Shown here piece by piece: positions 1 to 13,193 of a stretch of DNA of 64,000 bases. Source of the stretch: an uncultured Modestobacter sp. (GTDB lineage Bacteria > Actinomycetota > Actinomycetes > Mycobacteriales > Geodermatophilaceae). How positions within the stretch are numbered: position 1 is the stretch's first letter; each line of letters opens with the position of its first letter. Location: positions 228,241 to 292,240 of the forward strand of contig NZ_CANKUD010000005.1 of assembly GCF_947486615.1 (NCBI RefSeq), in the 5' to 3' direction. The position numbers and the translations under genes were made by a program. Below the pieces are notes generated by a model, which was not told the DNA's origin, made no database searches, and saw nothing but the letters and a program-made list of their open reading frames with translations.

Positions 1-1577
1 TACCGGTGGCGATCATGCTGGTGGTCGACCGGCTGTCGGCGCTGATGCTGATCGTGGCCAGCACGGTGGGCCTGGGCGTGCTGGTCTTCGCGGTCGGGCA
101 GGGCACCGCCGACGGCGACGACGAGAACACCCCGCTGTCGATCTTCCACCCGACGTTCCTGGTGCTGATCGCCGGCGTGAGCTACGCCTTCCTGGCCGGC
201 GACCTGTTCAACCTCTACGTCGGCTTCGAGGTGCTGCTCACCTCCAGCTACGTGCTGCTGACCATGGGCGGCTCGGCCCCGCGCATCCGGGCCGGGATCA
301 CCTACGTGGTGGTCAGCCTGCTCAGCTCGCTGCTCTTCCTGGCCTCGATCGGCCTGGTCTACGCCGCGACCGGCACGGTCAACCTGGCCCAGCTCGCTGG
401 TCGGCTGGGCGACCTGCCCGCCGGTACCCAGCTGCTGCTGCACAGCATGTTGCTGATCGCCTTCGCCATCAAGGCGGCGGTCTTCCCGCTCTCGGCCTGG
501 TTGCCCGACAGCTACCCGACGGCGCCGGCGCCGGTCACCGCGGTGTTCGCCGGCCTGCTCACCAAGGTCGGCGTCTACGCGATCATCCGCACCCAGACGC
601 TGCTGTTCCCCGACGGCGCACTGGACGACGTGCTGATGTGGGCGGCGCTGGCCACCATGTTGATCGGCATCCTCGGTGCGGTCGCGCAGGGCGACATCCG
701 CCGGCTGCTGTCGTTCACCCTGGTCAGCCACATCGGCTACATGGTCTTCGGCATCGCGCTCGGGTCGGCGGCCGGGCTGGCCGGGGCGATCTTCTACGTC
801 GTGCACCACATCGCCATCCAGACCACGCTGTTCCTGGTCGCCGGGCTGATCGAGCGGCGCGGCGGGACGATGGCCGTCGACCGGCTCGGCGGGCTGGCCA
901 CGGCGTCCCCGCTGCTGGCCGTCCTGTTCTTCGTGCCGGCGATGAACCTGGCCGGCATCCCGCCGTTCTCCGGCTTCATCGGCAAGGCCGGTCTGCTCGG
1001 CGCCGGCATCGCCGACGGCGGCTGGGGCGCCTACGTGCTGGTCGGCGGCGCGGTGGTGACCAGCCTGCTGACCCTGGTGGCGATGTCCCGGGTGTGGACG
1101 CGGGCGTTCTGGCGGCCGCCGGCGCAGGCTCCCGCAGCGGACACCGCGGCCGCCGCCGCCCGCGACGCCGGCCCCGACGACGGTCCGGACGAGGCCCCGC
1201 CGGGCACCGACGAGCCCGATGACGACACCCCCGACGACGAGACCGCGGACGTCGCCGAGCCGGCCGGCGGCGCGACCTCGACCACCCAGGCCCGCCGCAC
1301 CGGCCGCCGCGGCGCCTGGGCGCGGCACGTCGCCGTCGCCACCGCGGCTCCCGAGGGCGGGGACGGCCGGCCGAGCGGTGGGGACGAGGACCGGGAACCG
1401 TCGCTCCAGCCGCTGCCGGGGGTGATGACCGCGGCCACCGCGGTGATGGTGGCGCTCACCGTCGGGCTCACGGTGATCGCCGGCCCGCTGTACGGCATGA
1501 CCGACCGGGCCGCACGCGACCTGCTCGACCGCACGCCCTACATCGAGGCCGTCTACGGCGAGGAGGCCGACCGGTGA
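1..1577 (+). CDS. mrpD: Na+/H+ antiporter subunit D (MrpD/MnhD), 5' truncated by window edge
   Basis: Proton-translocating membrane subunit of the multi-subunit Mrp monovalent cation/proton antiporter, related to complex I NuoM/NuoN. The reading frame enters from the left edge, so about the first 75 residues are missing; the GTG at 6 is internal. Visible family signatures are FEVLLTSSYVLL near residue 75, FAIKAAVFPLSAWLPDSY (about 153-170, with the pumping Lys) and the HHIAIQTTLFLVAGLIE helix. Between the penultimate and last membrane segments (about 1120-1410) there is a roughly 95-residue insert rich in Asp, Glu, Ala, Gly and Arg that ordinary MrpD lacks. The gene overlaps mrpE by 4 bp, which suggests translational coupling. 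Confidence 0.93.
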   Translation, partial: PVAIMLVVDRLSALMLIVASTVGLGVLVFAVGQGTADGDDENTPLSIFHPTFLVLIAGVSYAFLAGDLFNLYVGFEVLLTSSYVLLTMGGSAPRIRAGITYVVVSLLSSLLFLASIGLVYAATGTVNLAQLAGRLGDLPAGTQLLLHSMLLIAFAIKAAVFPLSAWLPDSYPTAPAPVTAVFAGLLTKVGVYAIIRTQTLLFPDGALDDVLMWAALATMLIGILGAVAQGDIRRLLSFTLVSHIGYMVFGIALGSAAGLAGAIFYVVHHIAIQTTLFLVAGLIERRGGTMAVDRLGGLATASPLLAVLFFVPAMNLAGIPPFSGFIGKAGLLGAGIADGGWGAYVLVGGAVVTSLLTLVAMSRVWTRAFWRPPAQAPAADTAAAAARDAGPDDGPDEAPPGTDEPDDDTPDDETADVAEPAGGATSTTQARRTGRRGAWARHVAVATAAPEGGDGRPSGGDEDREPSLQPLPGVMTAATAVMVALTVGLTVIAGPLYGMTDRAARDLLDRTPYIEAVYGEEADR

Positions 1578-2158
1578 GCGGCGCACTCCGGTTCCGGCAC
1601 CAGCTGCCGGTGCTGACCTGGCTGGTGCTGGTCTGGATCCTGCTGTGGGGCACGTGGTCGTGGGCCAACCTGCTGTCCGGGATCCTGGTCGCGGTGCTGG
1701 TCACCAACGTGCTGCCGTTGCCTGCCGTCATCGGTGGCGCCCGGGTGCACCCGTTGCCCCTCCTGGTGCTCGCGTTCTGGTTCATCAAGGACCTGGTCGT
1801 GTCCAGCGCGCAGGTGGCGTGGCAGGCGATCCGGCCCAGCGGGATGCAGCAGGGCGCGATCGTCGCCGTCCAGCTGCGCACCGACTCCGACCTGCTGCTC
1901 ACCCTGATCGCGGAGGCGCTGACCCTCGTGCCGGGGTCGATCGTGCTCGACCTGGACCGGCCACGGCGCACCCTGGGCGTCCACCTGCTGCACGTGGACG
2001 ACGACGAGGACGTGCAGCGCCAGAAGGCCGGCGTGCTGACGATGGAGGACCGGGTGGTGCGCGCGTTCGGGACGAAGGAGGACATCGCCCGGCTGGACCA
2101 GGAGATACCGGTCGAGGACCTCGCCCCCGGTTCCGACGGGCCGGAGGTGCGACGGTGA
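1574..2158 (+). CDS. mrpE: Na+/H+ antiporter subunit E (MrpE)
   Basis: Small membrane subunit of the Mrp antiporter. The 194-residue protein starts with a Trp/Leu-rich membrane segment, has the FWFIKDLVVSSAQVAWQ helix typical of the family, and ends in a charged cytoplasmic domain with LTLVPGSIVLDLD. Length is slightly above the usual 160-170. GTG start at 1574 overlaps the mrpD stop (GTGA); its own stop overlaps the GTG of mrpF. The D-E-F-G order is the standard Mrp operon order. Confidence 0.93.
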   Translation: MSGALRFRHQLPVLTWLVLVWILLWGTWSWANLLSGILVAVLVTNVLPLPAVIGGARVHPLPLLVLAFWFIKDLVVSSAQVAWQAIRPSGMQQGAIVAVQLRTDSDLLLTLIAEALTLVPGSIVLDLDRPRRTLGVHLLHVDDDEDVQRQKAGVLTMEDRVVRAFGTKEDIARLDQEIPVEDLAPGSDGPEVRR

Positions 2159-2490
2159 CGGTGTACGCCTTCGCGCTCTACACCATGCTCGGGGTGGGTG
2201 CGGTGCTGGCGGTCGTCCGGCTGGCGCTCGGGCCGTCGCTGCTGGACCGGGTGGTCGCCACCGACACCCTGCTGGTGATCATCACCGCCGGCCTGGCCGT
2301 GTACGCCGCCCTGCAACGCGACCCGACGATCGTGCCGGTGCTGGTCGTCGTCTCGTTGCTGGCCTTCGTCGGCTCGGTCGCAGTGGCCCGCTACGTGGGC
2401 GGCATGCTGATGCGCTCGCCGGCCGACGACGGCGAGGAGTCGGGGCTGGCGCCACCCGGTGTGACCCGGACCGGGGAGGAGACCTCGTGA
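2155..2490 (+). CDS. mrpF: Na+/H+ antiporter subunit F (MrpF)
   Basis: A 111-residue membrane subunit with three predicted helices. The motif LGPSLLDRVVATDTL is the diagnostic MrpF/PhaF signature (conserved Asp in DRVVA.D). GTG start at 2155 shares bases with the mrpE stop, and the TGA at 2488-2490 overlaps the GTG of mrpG. The Ser/Pro/Gly tail after residue 85 is hydrophilic and variable. Role: assembly and cation transport by the Mrp complex in the cytoplasmic membrane. Confidence 0.93.
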   Translation: MTVYAFALYTMLGVGAVLAVVRLALGPSLLDRVVATDTLLVIITAGLAVYAALQRDPTIVPVLVVVSLLAFVGSVAVARYVGGMLMRSPADDGEESGLAPPGVTRTGEETS

Positions 2491-2960
2491 ACGACTTCGA
2501 CTCGATCCCCGACTGGATCGCCGCGGCGTGCCTGCTGGTCGGCGCGTTCCTGTGCCTGACCGCCGGGCTCGGCGTGCTGCGCTTCCCCGACGTGCTGTCC
2601 CGGATGCACGCCGGCACCAAGCCGCAGGTGATGGGCGTGCTGCTGATCATGATCGGCGGGGCGATCCGGCTCACCGGCTGGTCGGCGACCTGGATGCTGC
2701 TGCTGGTCGCCGCCTTCCAGCTGATCACCGCCCCGGTGAACGCCCACATGGTCAGCCGGATCGCCTACCGCCGTCGGCACGTGCGCCGCGACCTGCTGGT
2801 GGTCGACGAGCTGGTGGACGCCCAGCGCGGTGCGGAGCTGCGCGCCGGGCAGGAGGGCATGAGCGGCGACCAGCCCGCGGACGCCCCCGAGCACACCCGG
2901 GCGGAGGACGACGGACGGCGCCCGAGTCCGCGGGACCTGGACGACGCCCTGCCCGACTGA
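2487..2960 (+). CDS. mrpG: Na+/H+ antiporter subunit G (MrpG)
   Basis: Last gene of the Mrp operon, 157 residues. Three membrane segments contain the family motif LGVLRFPDVLSRMHAGTK. The C-terminal 50 residues are an acidic hydrophilic extension (DAPEHTRAEDDGRR) longer than in most MrpG. GTG start overlaps mrpF by 4 bp. Downstream, GACTGACCGGGCG occurs twice 21 bp apart (about 2955-2990), followed by about 120 bp without a clear signal up to the next gene. Confidence 0.92.
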   Translation: MNDFDSIPDWIAAACLLVGAFLCLTAGLGVLRFPDVLSRMHAGTKPQVMGVLLIMIGGAIRLTGWSATWMLLLVAAFQLITAPVNAHMVSRIAYRRRHVRRDLLVVDELVDAQRGAELRAGQEGMSGDQPADAPEHTRAEDDGRRPSPRDLDDALPD

Positions 2961-3115
2961 CCGGGCGACCGTCTGACTGACCGGGCGGCGGTCGTCCGGC
3001 GCCGGTCGCGGGCTCCGGGATCCCAGGTCCGGCGCCTGGGGCCGCGAACCGGTCGGGTGCAACCTGATGTCGGGCAACGGTGGCGCCGGGGCACGGGCGG
3101 GCGCACCATCGAGAG

Positions 3116-4081
3116 ATGGTCGGGAGCCGGATGCGCAGGGCGGGCCGCGGGCTGGCCGGCGCGGCGATGACCTGCTTGCTGGCCGGCACGGTCGCCTGTT
3201 CCGCCGGGACGGCGCGGAGCGAGGAGTCCCCGTCGGAGGGGACGCCGCTCCGCCAGCTGGACGGGGCGGCCGCCCCGTCCTCGGCCGCACCGTCCTCCGC
3301 CGCCCCGTCGCTGACATCCCCGTCGCTGACCACCCCGTCGCCGGCCACTGCGACGCCGCCGGCCGTGGACGAGAGCGCGGTGCTGGCCGAGCTCCGGGCG
3401 GTGGTGCAGCCGGCCGGGGTCTCGCTGGACGCGGTGGTGATCGACGAGGACGCCACGGCGTTGCTCTCCACTCCCGACGCCGACCAGCCGGTGCCCAGCG
3501 CCTCGCTGGTCAAGCTGCTGGTCGTGCAGCAGCTGCTGGCCCGGTCGGCGGCCGGCGTCCTCTCCCTCGGCCCGACCGACCTGGAGCGGATGGAGCGGGC
3601 GATCACCGCCTCGGACGACCGGGCGATGAGCCTGCTCTGGGACGCCCACGACGGTGCCGCCCTGGTCCGGTCCGCGGCCGCCGGCTTCGACCTGACCGGC
3701 ACCGCGCCGCCGGAGCAGCGCGGGCAGTGGGGTGAGGCGGAGATGAGCGCAGCGGACACCGGCCACTTCCTGGCTGCGCTGACCGCCGGAGCGCCCGGCG
3801 GCGAGACCCTGCTCGGCTGGATGCGGGACGCGAGCCCGAACGCCGCCGACGGGTTCGACCAGCGGTTCGGGCTGCTGGCCGATGGGACAGCTGGAGCGCT
3901 GGCGGCCAAGCAGGGCTGGATGTGCTGCGTGGCCGGTCAGCGGCACCTGCACTCGGTCGGCGTCCTCGGTGACGGGCGGACCGTCGTCCTGCTCGGCGAG
4001 GCGCCCAGCTCCGCGTCGTTCGCCCAGCTGCGCCGGGCCCTGGACGAGGCCGCCGCGGTCCTGGTGGCCGGCACGGCCTGA
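3116..4081 (+). CDS. lipoprotein with beta-lactamase/PBP-like serine hydrolase fold
   Basis: Secreted lipoprotein of about 321 residues. The start at 3116 (or the in-frame ATG at 3131) gives MRRAGRGLAGAAMTCLLAG followed by a TVAC lipobox. A Ser/Pro/Thr-rich linker (about 40 residues, PSSAAPS repeats) leads to a class A beta-lactamase-like domain: SASLVK fits the SxxK nucleophile motif, ASDDRAM occupies the SxN position, and AAKQGWMCC is where KTG would sit. The third motif is degenerate (KQG), so activity against beta-lactams is uncertain. Converges on leuA across a shared hairpin. Confidence 0.75.
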   Translation: MVGSRMRRAGRGLAGAAMTCLLAGTVACSAGTARSEESPSEGTPLRQLDGAAAPSSAAPSSAAPSLTSPSLTTPSPATATPPAVDESAVLAELRAVVQPAGVSLDAVVIDEDATALLSTPDADQPVPSASLVKLLVVQQLLARSAAGVLSLGPTDLERMERAITASDDRAMSLLWDAHDGAALVRSAAAGFDLTGTAPPEQRGQWGEAEMSAADTGHFLAALTAGAPGGETLLGWMRDASPNAADGFDQRFGLLADGTAGALAAKQGWMCCVAGQRHLHSVGVLGDGRTVVLLGEAPSSASFAQLRRALDEAAAVLVAGTA

Positions 4082-4093
4082 GGCCGTGCCGGC
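4067..4093. terminator. bidirectional hairpin whose loop is a stop codon
   Basis: Perfect 12-bp stem GCCGGCACGGCC / GGCCGTGCCGGC. The three-base loop is the TGA stop (4079-4081) of the upstream lipoprotein gene. It lies 18 bp before the leuA stop on the other strand, so it probably terminates both convergent transcripts. No T-tract is visible, as is usual at this GC content. Confidence 0.6.
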
Positions 4094-4111
4094 GCACGCG
4101 AGGACCTGTGG

Positions 4112-5914
<1,803 letters not shown>

Positions 5915-6033
5915 TCACCGCGGCGAGGGAGCCGACCTAGGAGAGGGCCTCGCCGCGGCTGATAAGCAGGAGGCTGCCGCGCACGCCGTCACGGTAACAG
6001 CGCCCACCTCGGGCGGGCACCTCCGGCAGTGGG

Positions 6034-7647
6034 TCAGAACAGGCCGCGGCGGCGCATCCAGCGGGGTCGACCGTCCGGGTCGTGCAGCACCCGGTACACC
6101 GGGACCGCCCACAGCCGCTCCCACCGGGACAACCCGGCCTGGACGTGCGGCCGCAGCCGGCCGGGCGGGCGGGGACCGCGACGGCCACCGGCGTGCCAGG
6201 CCTCGAGCGCGGCGGCGCTCGCCTCCAGTGCCGCGATGAAGGAGCCGGGCTCGAGCAGGTCGTCGTCCGCGCTGCCGTCCGGGGCCCGGTCCAGGTGCTC
6301 GCGGGCCAGCTGCAGCCGCAGGTCACGGGCGAACACCCGGGCGCCGTCCCCCCGGCCGGCCGGGTCCCGCGGCTCCCGGGGGTCCGGGGTCGGGTCGAGC
6401 ACCGCGCCGCAGAGCTCGCTGTCGTGCGTCCAGGATCGGCGGCCGACGTTGTCGCTGCCCACGGCGGCCCAGACGTCGTCGACGACCTCCACCTTCGCGT
6501 GCACGTAGACCGGCAGCCCCTCCGGCGACTCGACGTCGAACACGTGCACCCGCCGGCCACCGGCCTGGCGCAGCAGCTCCAGTGCGGCGCACCGGCCCAC
6601 CCGCTCGGCGCGGGAGACCACGCCGTCCTGCTGGGGGTGCCGGGGGAGCACCACCACCAGGTGGAGGTCCGGCTCGCGACGCAGCGCGGCGGCGAACGGC
6701 GCGGCCGCGTCGGTGGACCAGAGGTACTGGTCCTCCAGGTACACCAGCCGGGCCGCCCGGGCGAGGGCCTTGGAGTGCCCGCGGGCGATCGACCGCTCGC
6801 CGCGCGGCGCGAACGGGTACCGGCTGCGGGTCCGCGGGTAGGTGCGCAGCAGCTGGACCTGGTGCGGACCGGCCGCCGGGGGTGCGGGCAGCGGGTCAGG
6901 CAGCGGTTCGGGGTGCAGCCGGGCGCCCCGCAGCAGACCGCGCAGCCAGGCGATCGGGTTGTAGGCGACCGGGCTGGTCGGGTCCGACCAGCGCTCCCGG
7001 AAGACGGTGTCCACGTCGGCCACCACCGGCCCCCGGACCTGCAGCTGGACGTCGTGCCAGGCCGGCCGTGGCCCGAACGCCGGCGACATCCCCACCGGCT
7101 GCGGGTCGCCGCGGTGGCTCGCGTCGTCCCGGCGGCTGTGGCACAGGTCGATGCCGCCCAGCCAGGCGACGTCCCGGGCCGGGTCGTCCTGGTGCCGCAG
7201 GACGACGAACTTCTGGTGGTGGCTGCCGAAGGCGCGCACCCGCTGGTCGAGCACCACCCGCCCGCCGCCGGCCTCCACCTCGCGGTCCAACGAGCGGTTC
7301 TGCGCCTTGCTGAACGACAGGCCGTCCCAGTGCGAGCGCCAGACCAGCCCGCGCACGTGCACCCCCCGGGCGGCCGCGTCGCTGAACAGCTCGGCCACCG
7401 TCGGGCCCTCGGGCCGCAACCGCTCGTCGGGGTCGCCGCGCCAGTCGGCGAAGAACAGCTGGTCGCCGGGGGCCAGTGCGCGGACCTCCTCGACCAGCCG
7501 GTCGAAGTAGCCGGCGCCGTGCACGAGGGGCTCGGCGAGGTTGTCCGGGCGCCAGGCCGGCAGCCGGGTCGCCGCGTTCGCCCGCTCGCGCTCGGACAGG
7601 AACCACAGGTCGGTGCGGGGCACCCGGCCATCCCACCTGCTGGACAA
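6034..7647 (-). CDS. phospholipase D / cardiolipin synthase-like protein
   Basis: A 537-residue protein with two HKD half-sites: HHQKFVVLRHQDD (about residues 143-155) and HAKVEVVDD followed by GSDN (about 380-400), the signature of the phospholipase D superfamily. There is no obvious signal peptide or N-terminal membrane helix, so it is probably cytosolic or peripheral. The family includes cardiolipin synthases and phospholipases; the substrate cannot be told from sequence. Divergent from lysC. Confidence 0.85.
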   Translation of the reverse strand: MSSRWDGRVPRTDLWFLSERERANAATRLPAWRPDNLAEPLVHGAGYFDRLVEEVRALAPGDQLFFADWRGDPDERLRPEGPTVAELFSDAAARGVHVRGLVWRSHWDGLSFSKAQNRSLDREVEAGGGRVVLDQRVRAFGSHHQKFVVLRHQDDPARDVAWLGGIDLCHSRRDDASHRGDPQPVGMSPAFGPRPAWHDVQLQVRGPVVADVDTVFRERWSDPTSPVAYNPIAWLRGLLRGARLHPEPLPDPLPAPPAAGPHQVQLLRTYPRTRSRYPFAPRGERSIARGHSKALARAARLVYLEDQYLWSTDAAAPFAAALRREPDLHLVVVLPRHPQQDGVVSRAERVGRCAALELLRQAGGRRVHVFDVESPEGLPVYVHAKVEVVDDVWAAVGSDNVGRRSWTHDSELCGAVLDPTPDPREPRDPAGRGDGARVFARDLRLQLAREHLDRAPDGSADDDLLEPGSFIAALEASAAALEAWHAGGRRGPRPPGRLRPHVQAGLSRWERLWAVPVYRVLHDPDGRPRWMRRRGLF

Positions 7648-7694
7648 CGGGGCGGCAAGCGGTGCGCGCGCACCGGCCCGCAGGTCACCGCCGG

Positions 7695-7700
7695 TAGCCT
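7695..7700 (+). promoter_or_regulatory. -10 hexamer for leaderless lysC transcript
   Basis: TAGCCT lies 6 nt before the GTG of lysC and no ribosome binding site is present, so transcription probably starts at or next to the start codon. Same arrangement as at several other genes in the window. Confidence 0.5.
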
Positions 7701-7706
7701 GGACCC

Positions 7707-10185
<2,479 letters not shown>

Positions 10186-10291
10186 GTAGTGGTGCGGGGT
10201 CACGTCCAGGGGCGTGCCCACGCGTGGTCGTGCCCCACGGGTGCGCTCGGGGGTGGTGATGCCCACGAGCGCGTCCGCGGGTGGCCCGCCC

Positions 10292-12097
10292 TTACGGCTT
10301 GACGTGCCTCAGGGCGAAGCTGAGGGCTACCTCGACCTGGCGGATGGTCTCCTCGATGACCAGGGAGCCGTGGCCGGCGTCGAAGCGGTAGACCTCGTGG
10401 GTCTTGCCTCGCTCGGTCAGGGCGGTGAGGTAGTTGTCGATCTGGCGGATGGGGCAGCGCGGGTCGTTGGCGCCGGCGACGACGAGGACCGGGGCGGCGA
10501 CCGCGTCGACGTAGGTGAGTGGCGAGGAGCGCACGTAGACGTCGTGCACCTCCTCCGGTGAGCCGCCGAACAGCGCCCGGTCGTAGGCCCGCAGGCCCTC
10601 CATCTCGTCCTCGTAGGCGGCCAGGTAGTCGGCCACCGGCACCTCGGCGATCCCCGCCGTCCAGCGCTCGGGCTGGGTGCCCAGACCGAGCAGGGTGAGG
10701 AAGCCGCCCCACGAGCCGCCGCTGAGGATCGTGCGCGCCGGGTCGACCACGCCCTCGGCGACCAGCGCGTCGTAGACCGCGCCGACGTCCTCCAGCTCGG
10801 TCAGGCCGGGCCGGCCGGTCAGCGCGTCGCGCCACTCGCTGCCGTAGCCGGTGGAACCGCGGTAGTTCACGTGCACCACGGCGTAGCCGGCGTCCACGTA
10901 GGCGGCCCGGCGTGCGCGGTAGGAGTCGTCGTCCTGCGACTCCGGGCCACCGTGCACCAGGAAGGCGGTGGCGAACGGGCCCTCGCCGGCGGGCCGGACC
11001 AGCAGGGCGTGCACGTCGCCGCCCGGGCCGGGCACCCAGCGGTCCTCGACCGGGTAGGCGGCCGGCGGGGCCTCACCCGGGGCGGCGAGCACCACCGGGC
11101 CGTCGGCCCGGCGGATCACCGGCGGCAGCTCCGCCGACGACCAGGCCAGCTCCACCGAGCCGTCGGGGCGGGCCGTCGCGCCGCGGACGACGCCGCGCGG
11201 GGTGTCCAGCTGCTCGAGCGCACCGGAGGCCAGGTCGTAGCGGTACAGCTCGCTGCGCGCGGCGTGGTCGTGGCCGACCAGCAGCGCCGAGCCGTCGGGG
11301 TACCAGCCGGCCGTGACGTCGCCGGGCAGGTCCAGCCGCAGTTCGGTCTCCTCGCCGGTGGCGACGTCCCAGATCAGCAGCTCCTCACGGCCACGGCGCT
11401 CGTGCCCGACCAGCAGCCGCTGGTCCCCGGCGACGGGGGAGAAGCTCAGCGCGTGCAGGCCACGGCCCTCGCCGTCCCACTTGTCCGCGACCAGCGACAG
11501 GTCGGCGGTGCGCAGCACGCGCAGCGCCGGGTAGCGCGGGTCGCCGTGCTCGGAGTGGGAGTAGACCAGCAGCGTGTCGTCCTGGGACAGCGCGTCGACG
11601 CCCGCGGTGTCGGGGGAGGAGTAGAAGACCGACGGGGTACCGCCGACCGGGGCGATCCACAGCTCGCTGCCGTCGTCGGTCGAGCGGCCCACGGCGACCA
11701 CCGAGTGGCCGATCTCCAGCCCGGCGGGGTAGGCGGGGCCCACCTCGGCGATCGCGACGCTGTCGGGGCCGCCGGCGAAGGGCTGGGTCATCCAGACGCC
11801 GAACTCGTCGCCGTCGGTGTCGGCGAACCACCAGATCGTCTCGCCGTCGGGGCTCAGCGTGGCGGCCAGGGTGCCGTTGGCGCGGTCGGTGACCTGCCGG
11901 TGGACGTCGGTCTCCCGGTCCCAGGCGTACTGCTCCACGACGCCGCTGACGTCGGAGGCGTACAGGCTGCGGTGCGGGGCGTCGTCGGCCCAGTCCGGCA
12001 GGCTCACCCGCGGTGCCCGGAAGCGGGCCTGCCAGCGGGCGGTGACCTCCTCCGGCAGGGCGGGTGCGGGCGGGTTCTGCGTGGGCTCGGCAGTCAC
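10292..12097 (-). CDS. S9 family prolyl oligopeptidase-like peptidase
   Basis: A 601-residue cytosolic serine peptidase of the acylaminoacyl-peptidase/dipeptidyl-peptidase type. The N-terminal ~340 residues form a beta-propeller (repeats with WWFADTDGDEFG and similar). The C-terminal alpha/beta-hydrolase domain has VHGGPESQ, the nucleophile in SGGSWGGF (about residue 460), the Asp in AGANDPRCP and the His in DAGHGSL. GTG start. Nothing in the neighbourhood indicates a specific substrate. Confidence 0.9.
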   Translation of the reverse strand: MTAEPTQNPPAPALPEEVTARWQARFRAPRVSLPDWADDAPHRSLYASDVSGVVEQYAWDRETDVHRQVTDRANGTLAATLSPDGETIWWFADTDGDEFGVWMTQPFAGGPDSVAIAEVGPAYPAGLEIGHSVVAVGRSTDDGSELWIAPVGGTPSVFYSSPDTAGVDALSQDDTLLVYSHSEHGDPRYPALRVLRTADLSLVADKWDGEGRGLHALSFSPVAGDQRLLVGHERRGREELLIWDVATGEETELRLDLPGDVTAGWYPDGSALLVGHDHAARSELYRYDLASGALEQLDTPRGVVRGATARPDGSVELAWSSAELPPVIRRADGPVVLAAPGEAPPAAYPVEDRWVPGPGGDVHALLVRPAGEGPFATAFLVHGGPESQDDDSYRARRAAYVDAGYAVVHVNYRGSTGYGSEWRDALTGRPGLTELEDVGAVYDALVAEGVVDPARTILSGGSWGGFLTLLGLGTQPERWTAGIAEVPVADYLAAYEDEMEGLRAYDRALFGGSPEEVHDVYVRSSPLTYVDAVAAPVLVVAGANDPRCPIRQIDNYLTALTERGKTHEVYRFDAGHGSLVIEETIRQVEVALSFALRHVKP

Positions 12098-12101
12098 CGG
12101 G

Positions 12102-13193
12102 TCATCTTCCCCCTGCGCCGGCGCCGGCCTCCGCGACGGGCGGCCGGCCGGCGGTCGGCCGCTCGACGCCGGCGTCCCGGACGTCGCCGATCAGCTGCTC
12201 CAGCACGTCCTCCAGCGCCACCAGGCCGAGCACCCGGTCGCCGTCCCGGACCAGTCCCAGGTGCGCACCGGAGCGGCGCATCTCCCGCAGCACCTCCGGC
12301 AGCGGCTCCGCCGGGGTGAGCTGCACGAAGTCGATCACCGCCTGGTCGGGCACCGGCTGGTCCCGCGACGTGGGCCCGGTGCCCAGCACGTCCTTGACGT
12401 GCACGTAGCCGACCAGCGTGCCGTCCTCGGCGCGCATGGGGTAGCGGCTGAAGCCGTGCTCGGCGACGACGCCCTCCAGCTGCCGGGGGGTGGACGAGCG
12501 GGGCACGGTGACCAGCGAGTCCGTGGGCAGCAGGACCGAGCTGATGTCGTGCTGCTCGAAGGTGAGCGCGCCGGCGGCCAGGTCGCTGACCTCGGCGCCC
12601 AGCAGCCCCTCGCGCCGCGACTGGGTGATCATCGACTGGATCTCGTCGTGGTCGAAGCTGGCGGACACCTCGTCGGTGGGAGTGACCCCGAACAGCCGCA
12701 CGAAGGCGTTGGCGACGGTGTTGAAGAACCAGATGAACGGCTTGAGCACCCGCACCAGCACCGCCAGCGGCGGGCCCAGGGCGATCGCCGCCCGGTCCGG
12801 CCCGGCGATGGTGATGTTCTTCGGCACCATCTCGCCCAGCACCATGTGCAGCACGGTGACCAGTGACAGGGCGATCACCAGCGCGATCGGGTGCAGCAGC
12901 GCCTCCGGCGCACCGACCGCCTCCAGCGGCACCTCGATCAGGTGCGCGACCGCGGGCTCGCCGACCGCGCCGAGCCCCAGTGAGCACAGCGTGATGCCCA
13001 GCTGCGCCCCGGCCATCATCTGGCTGACGTTGCGCATCGCGGCCAGCGTCTTCTGCGCCCGCACCGAACCGGCCTCCGCGCGTGGCTCGATCTGGTCGGC
13101 ACGCGCCGAGACCAGGGCGAACTCGGCGGCGACGAAGAACGCGTTGCCCAGCAGCAGCACGACGAGCACCAGCAGGGCCAGACCGTCGCTCAC
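12102..13193 (-). CDS. CNNM/HlyC-CorC family membrane protein (shorter paralogue)
   Basis: A 363-residue protein with an N-terminal DUF21 membrane domain (FFVAAEFALVSARADQIE, then three or four helices and MVLGEMVPKNI) and a C-terminal CBS pair (about 205-335). It lacks the CorC/HlyC C-terminal domain of its partner. Family members are linked to Mg2+/Co2+ efflux. GTG start at 13193 overlaps the upstream paralogue by 4 bp, so the two are co-translated and may form a heteromeric transporter. Confidence 0.88.
   Translation of the reverse strand: MSDGLALLVLVVLLLGNAFFVAAEFALVSARADQIEPRAEAGSVRAQKTLAAMRNVSQMMAGAQLGITLCSLGLGAVGEPAVAHLIEVPLEAVGAPEALLHPIALVIALSLVTVLHMVLGEMVPKNITIAGPDRAAIALGPPLAVLVRVLKPFIWFFNTVANAFVRLFGVTPTDEVSASFDHDEIQSMITQSRREGLLGAEVSDLAAGALTFEQHDISSVLLPTDSLVTVPRSSTPRQLEGVVAEHGFSRYPMRAEDGTLVGYVHVKDVLGTGPTSRDQPVPDQAVIDFVQLTPAEPLPEVLREMRRSGAHLGLVRDGDRVLGLVALEDVLEQLIGDVRDAGVERPTAGRPPVAEAGAGAGGR

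Noticed and set aside
10871..12319. Long plus-strand frame opposite the S9 peptidase
   Set aside because: Low-complexity Val/Gly/Arg translation; the minus strand holds a peptidase with a complete catalytic triad in the same bases.
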